DNA from: Firmicutes bacterium UBA5499
GTDB lineage: Bacteria > Bacillota > DTU084
Reading direction: 5' to 3'
Assembly: GCA_002426275.1 (NCBI GenBank)
Contig: DIPB01000197.1
Span: 960-7,757, forward strand
Length of the DNA: 6,798 nucleotides
In this document: in pieces, positions 6,324 through 6,798 of the stretch
How the letters are laid out: each line of letters opens with the position of its first letter
How positions within the stretch are numbered: the stretch's first letter is position 1
The notes under the pieces: model-generated
Databases searched by the model: none
Seen by the model: the letters and a program-made list of their open reading frames with translations, nothing else
What the model was told of the DNA's origin: nothing
Program-made: the position numbers and the translations under genes

Positions 6324-6798
6324 GTGAACTTCCTGCAGAGCTTATTTTTCGGGACCGCTGAGATCGTTATCCCCATGCGGTCCCAGCCAACGGATGCGCG
6401 TCCGGTTGCAAAGCTGGAAGGCTGGGAGCCCGCTTTTTACCAAGGCGACCGATTGCATTTGGCGGTAAAAGGCGCCAGCGACTGGTCTATTTTGGCAGTT
6501 GATGTGCAAACAAGCTGCGTGCAAAGCTCGGAGAGGTCCCCTACCATCTGCAAGGATCCCCGCGGGGCGAAACTTTGCTATTTTGCGCTGGACGGGGACC
6601 GCTACGGAAGCCGCTTTGGCGCCATCGTCCGGGATTACGATAATTTGCGGCTTTATACTTCCGCGGAAGCTCCGCTGGAGACTTTATTGCCGGAGGAGAT
6701 TAAACGGTTGCGGAGGCTTTGCAGTGCGGGAAGATTATCCAGGGCCCGCAAAGCCCGGGATACATGCGCAGTGGGCCGCTTGGCCTGTGCTTTGTCAG
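6324..6798 (+). CDS. Unrecognised protein, 3'-truncated by window edge
   Basis: A frame remains open from GTG 6324 to the right edge (158 codons), 13 nt after the preceding stop. Codon use is GC-rich at third positions like its neighbours, so I consider it a real gene in the same operon. I do not recognise the family. The visible part is mixed alpha/beta-looking and soluble, with six cysteines (in TSC, TIC, LCY, LCS, DTC, LAC). A basic segment near the end (EEIKRLRRLC, then RLSRARKARD) may be helical. The start is uncertain: GTG 6324 has only a weak upstream GAGTGAG, and ATG 6375 lies inside a potential hairpin with no clear ribosome site. ATG 6314, in another frame, gives MLHSELPAELIF and would join this frame if one T were removed from the T5 run at 6345-6349. 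A small N-terminal frameshift is therefore possible. Confidence 0.6.
   Translation, partial: MNFLQSLFFGTAEIVIPMRSQPTDARPVAKLEGWEPAFYQGDRLHLAVKGASDWSILAVDVQTSCVQSSERSPTICKDPRGAKLCYFALDGDRYGSRFGAIVRDYDNLRLYTSAEAPLETLLPEEIKRLRRLCSAGRLSRARKARDTCAVGRLACALS
6351..6384 (+). repeat. Perfect 8-bp inverted repeat (possible mRNA hairpin)
   Basis: GGGACCGC (6351-6358) is followed, after an 18-nt loop, by its exact reverse complement GCGGTCCC (6377-6384). The stem is GC-rich and would enclose ATG 6375. No T-run follows, so it is not an intrinsic terminator. It could tune translation of, or processing before, the last gene, or it could be chance within a coding sequence. Confidence 0.5.

Noticed and set aside
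6351..6384. Rho-independent terminator between the DUF362-isomerase and the last gene
   Set aside because: The stem is followed by CAGCCAACGG, with no T-run, and it lies inside a long open coding frame.
6556..6565. Palindrome CCCCGCGGGG as a regulatory site
   Set aside because: It is short, lies within coding sequence and is the kind of chance palindrome expected in GC-rich DNA.
1..6798. Internal promoter, LacI operator, tRNA, CRISPR or insertion sequence
   Set aside because: All intergenic gaps are 13 nt or less. I saw no operator-like palindrome upstream of a gene, no tRNA cloverleaf, no spaced repeats and no transposase.

Overview
The window is one dense, single-strand (+) block of bacterial genes. 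It has about 57% GC by eye, overlaps or gaps of 13 nt or less between genes, and strong AGGAGG-type ribosome binding sites before two genes. Consecutive ferredoxin-type iron-sulphur motifs, strong Shine-Dalgarno sites and a LacI-type regulator suggest an anaerobic Bacillota-like organism (Clostridia or Negativicutes style). This assignment is an inference with low certainty.

Layout: (1) 2-430, the C-terminal two thirds of a KDPG/KHG-type class I aldolase, cut by the left edge. (2) 427-1440, a LacI/GalR-family regulator whose ATG overlaps the aldolase stop. (3) 1445-2599, a dihydroorotate/dihydropyrimidine dehydrogenase-like FMN barrel fused to a C-terminal 2x[4Fe-4S] ferredoxin domain. (4) 2596-4374, a fumarate reductase / L-aspartate oxidase-family FAD flavoprotein overlapping gene 3 by ATGA. 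(5) 4376-6310, an unusual single polypeptide joining a DUF362 domain to a xylose-isomerase-like sugar (phosphate) isomerase/epimerase TIM barrel. (6) 6324 to the right edge, an open coding frame that I do not recognise. No RNA gene, mobile element, CRISPR array or intrinsic terminator is visible. There is no non-coding stretch longer than about 15 bases, so the operon promoter must lie upstream of the window.

How they may work together: the aldolase, the LacI regulator and the isomerase barrel point to catabolism of a sugar or sugar acid. The middle of the operon is redox machinery. Genes 3 and 4 together supply FMN, two [4Fe-4S] clusters and FAD. That is the kind of cofactor chain found in dihydropyrimidine dehydrogenase or, with other partners, in adenylylsulfate reductase. 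I infer that they form a two-subunit oxidoreductase acting on an intermediate of the same pathway as the DUF362-isomerase fusion. The combination of DHOD-ferredoxin, FrdA-like flavoprotein and DUF362-isomerase under a LacI regulator next to a KDPG-type aldolase is the most interesting feature here and does not match a pathway I can name.
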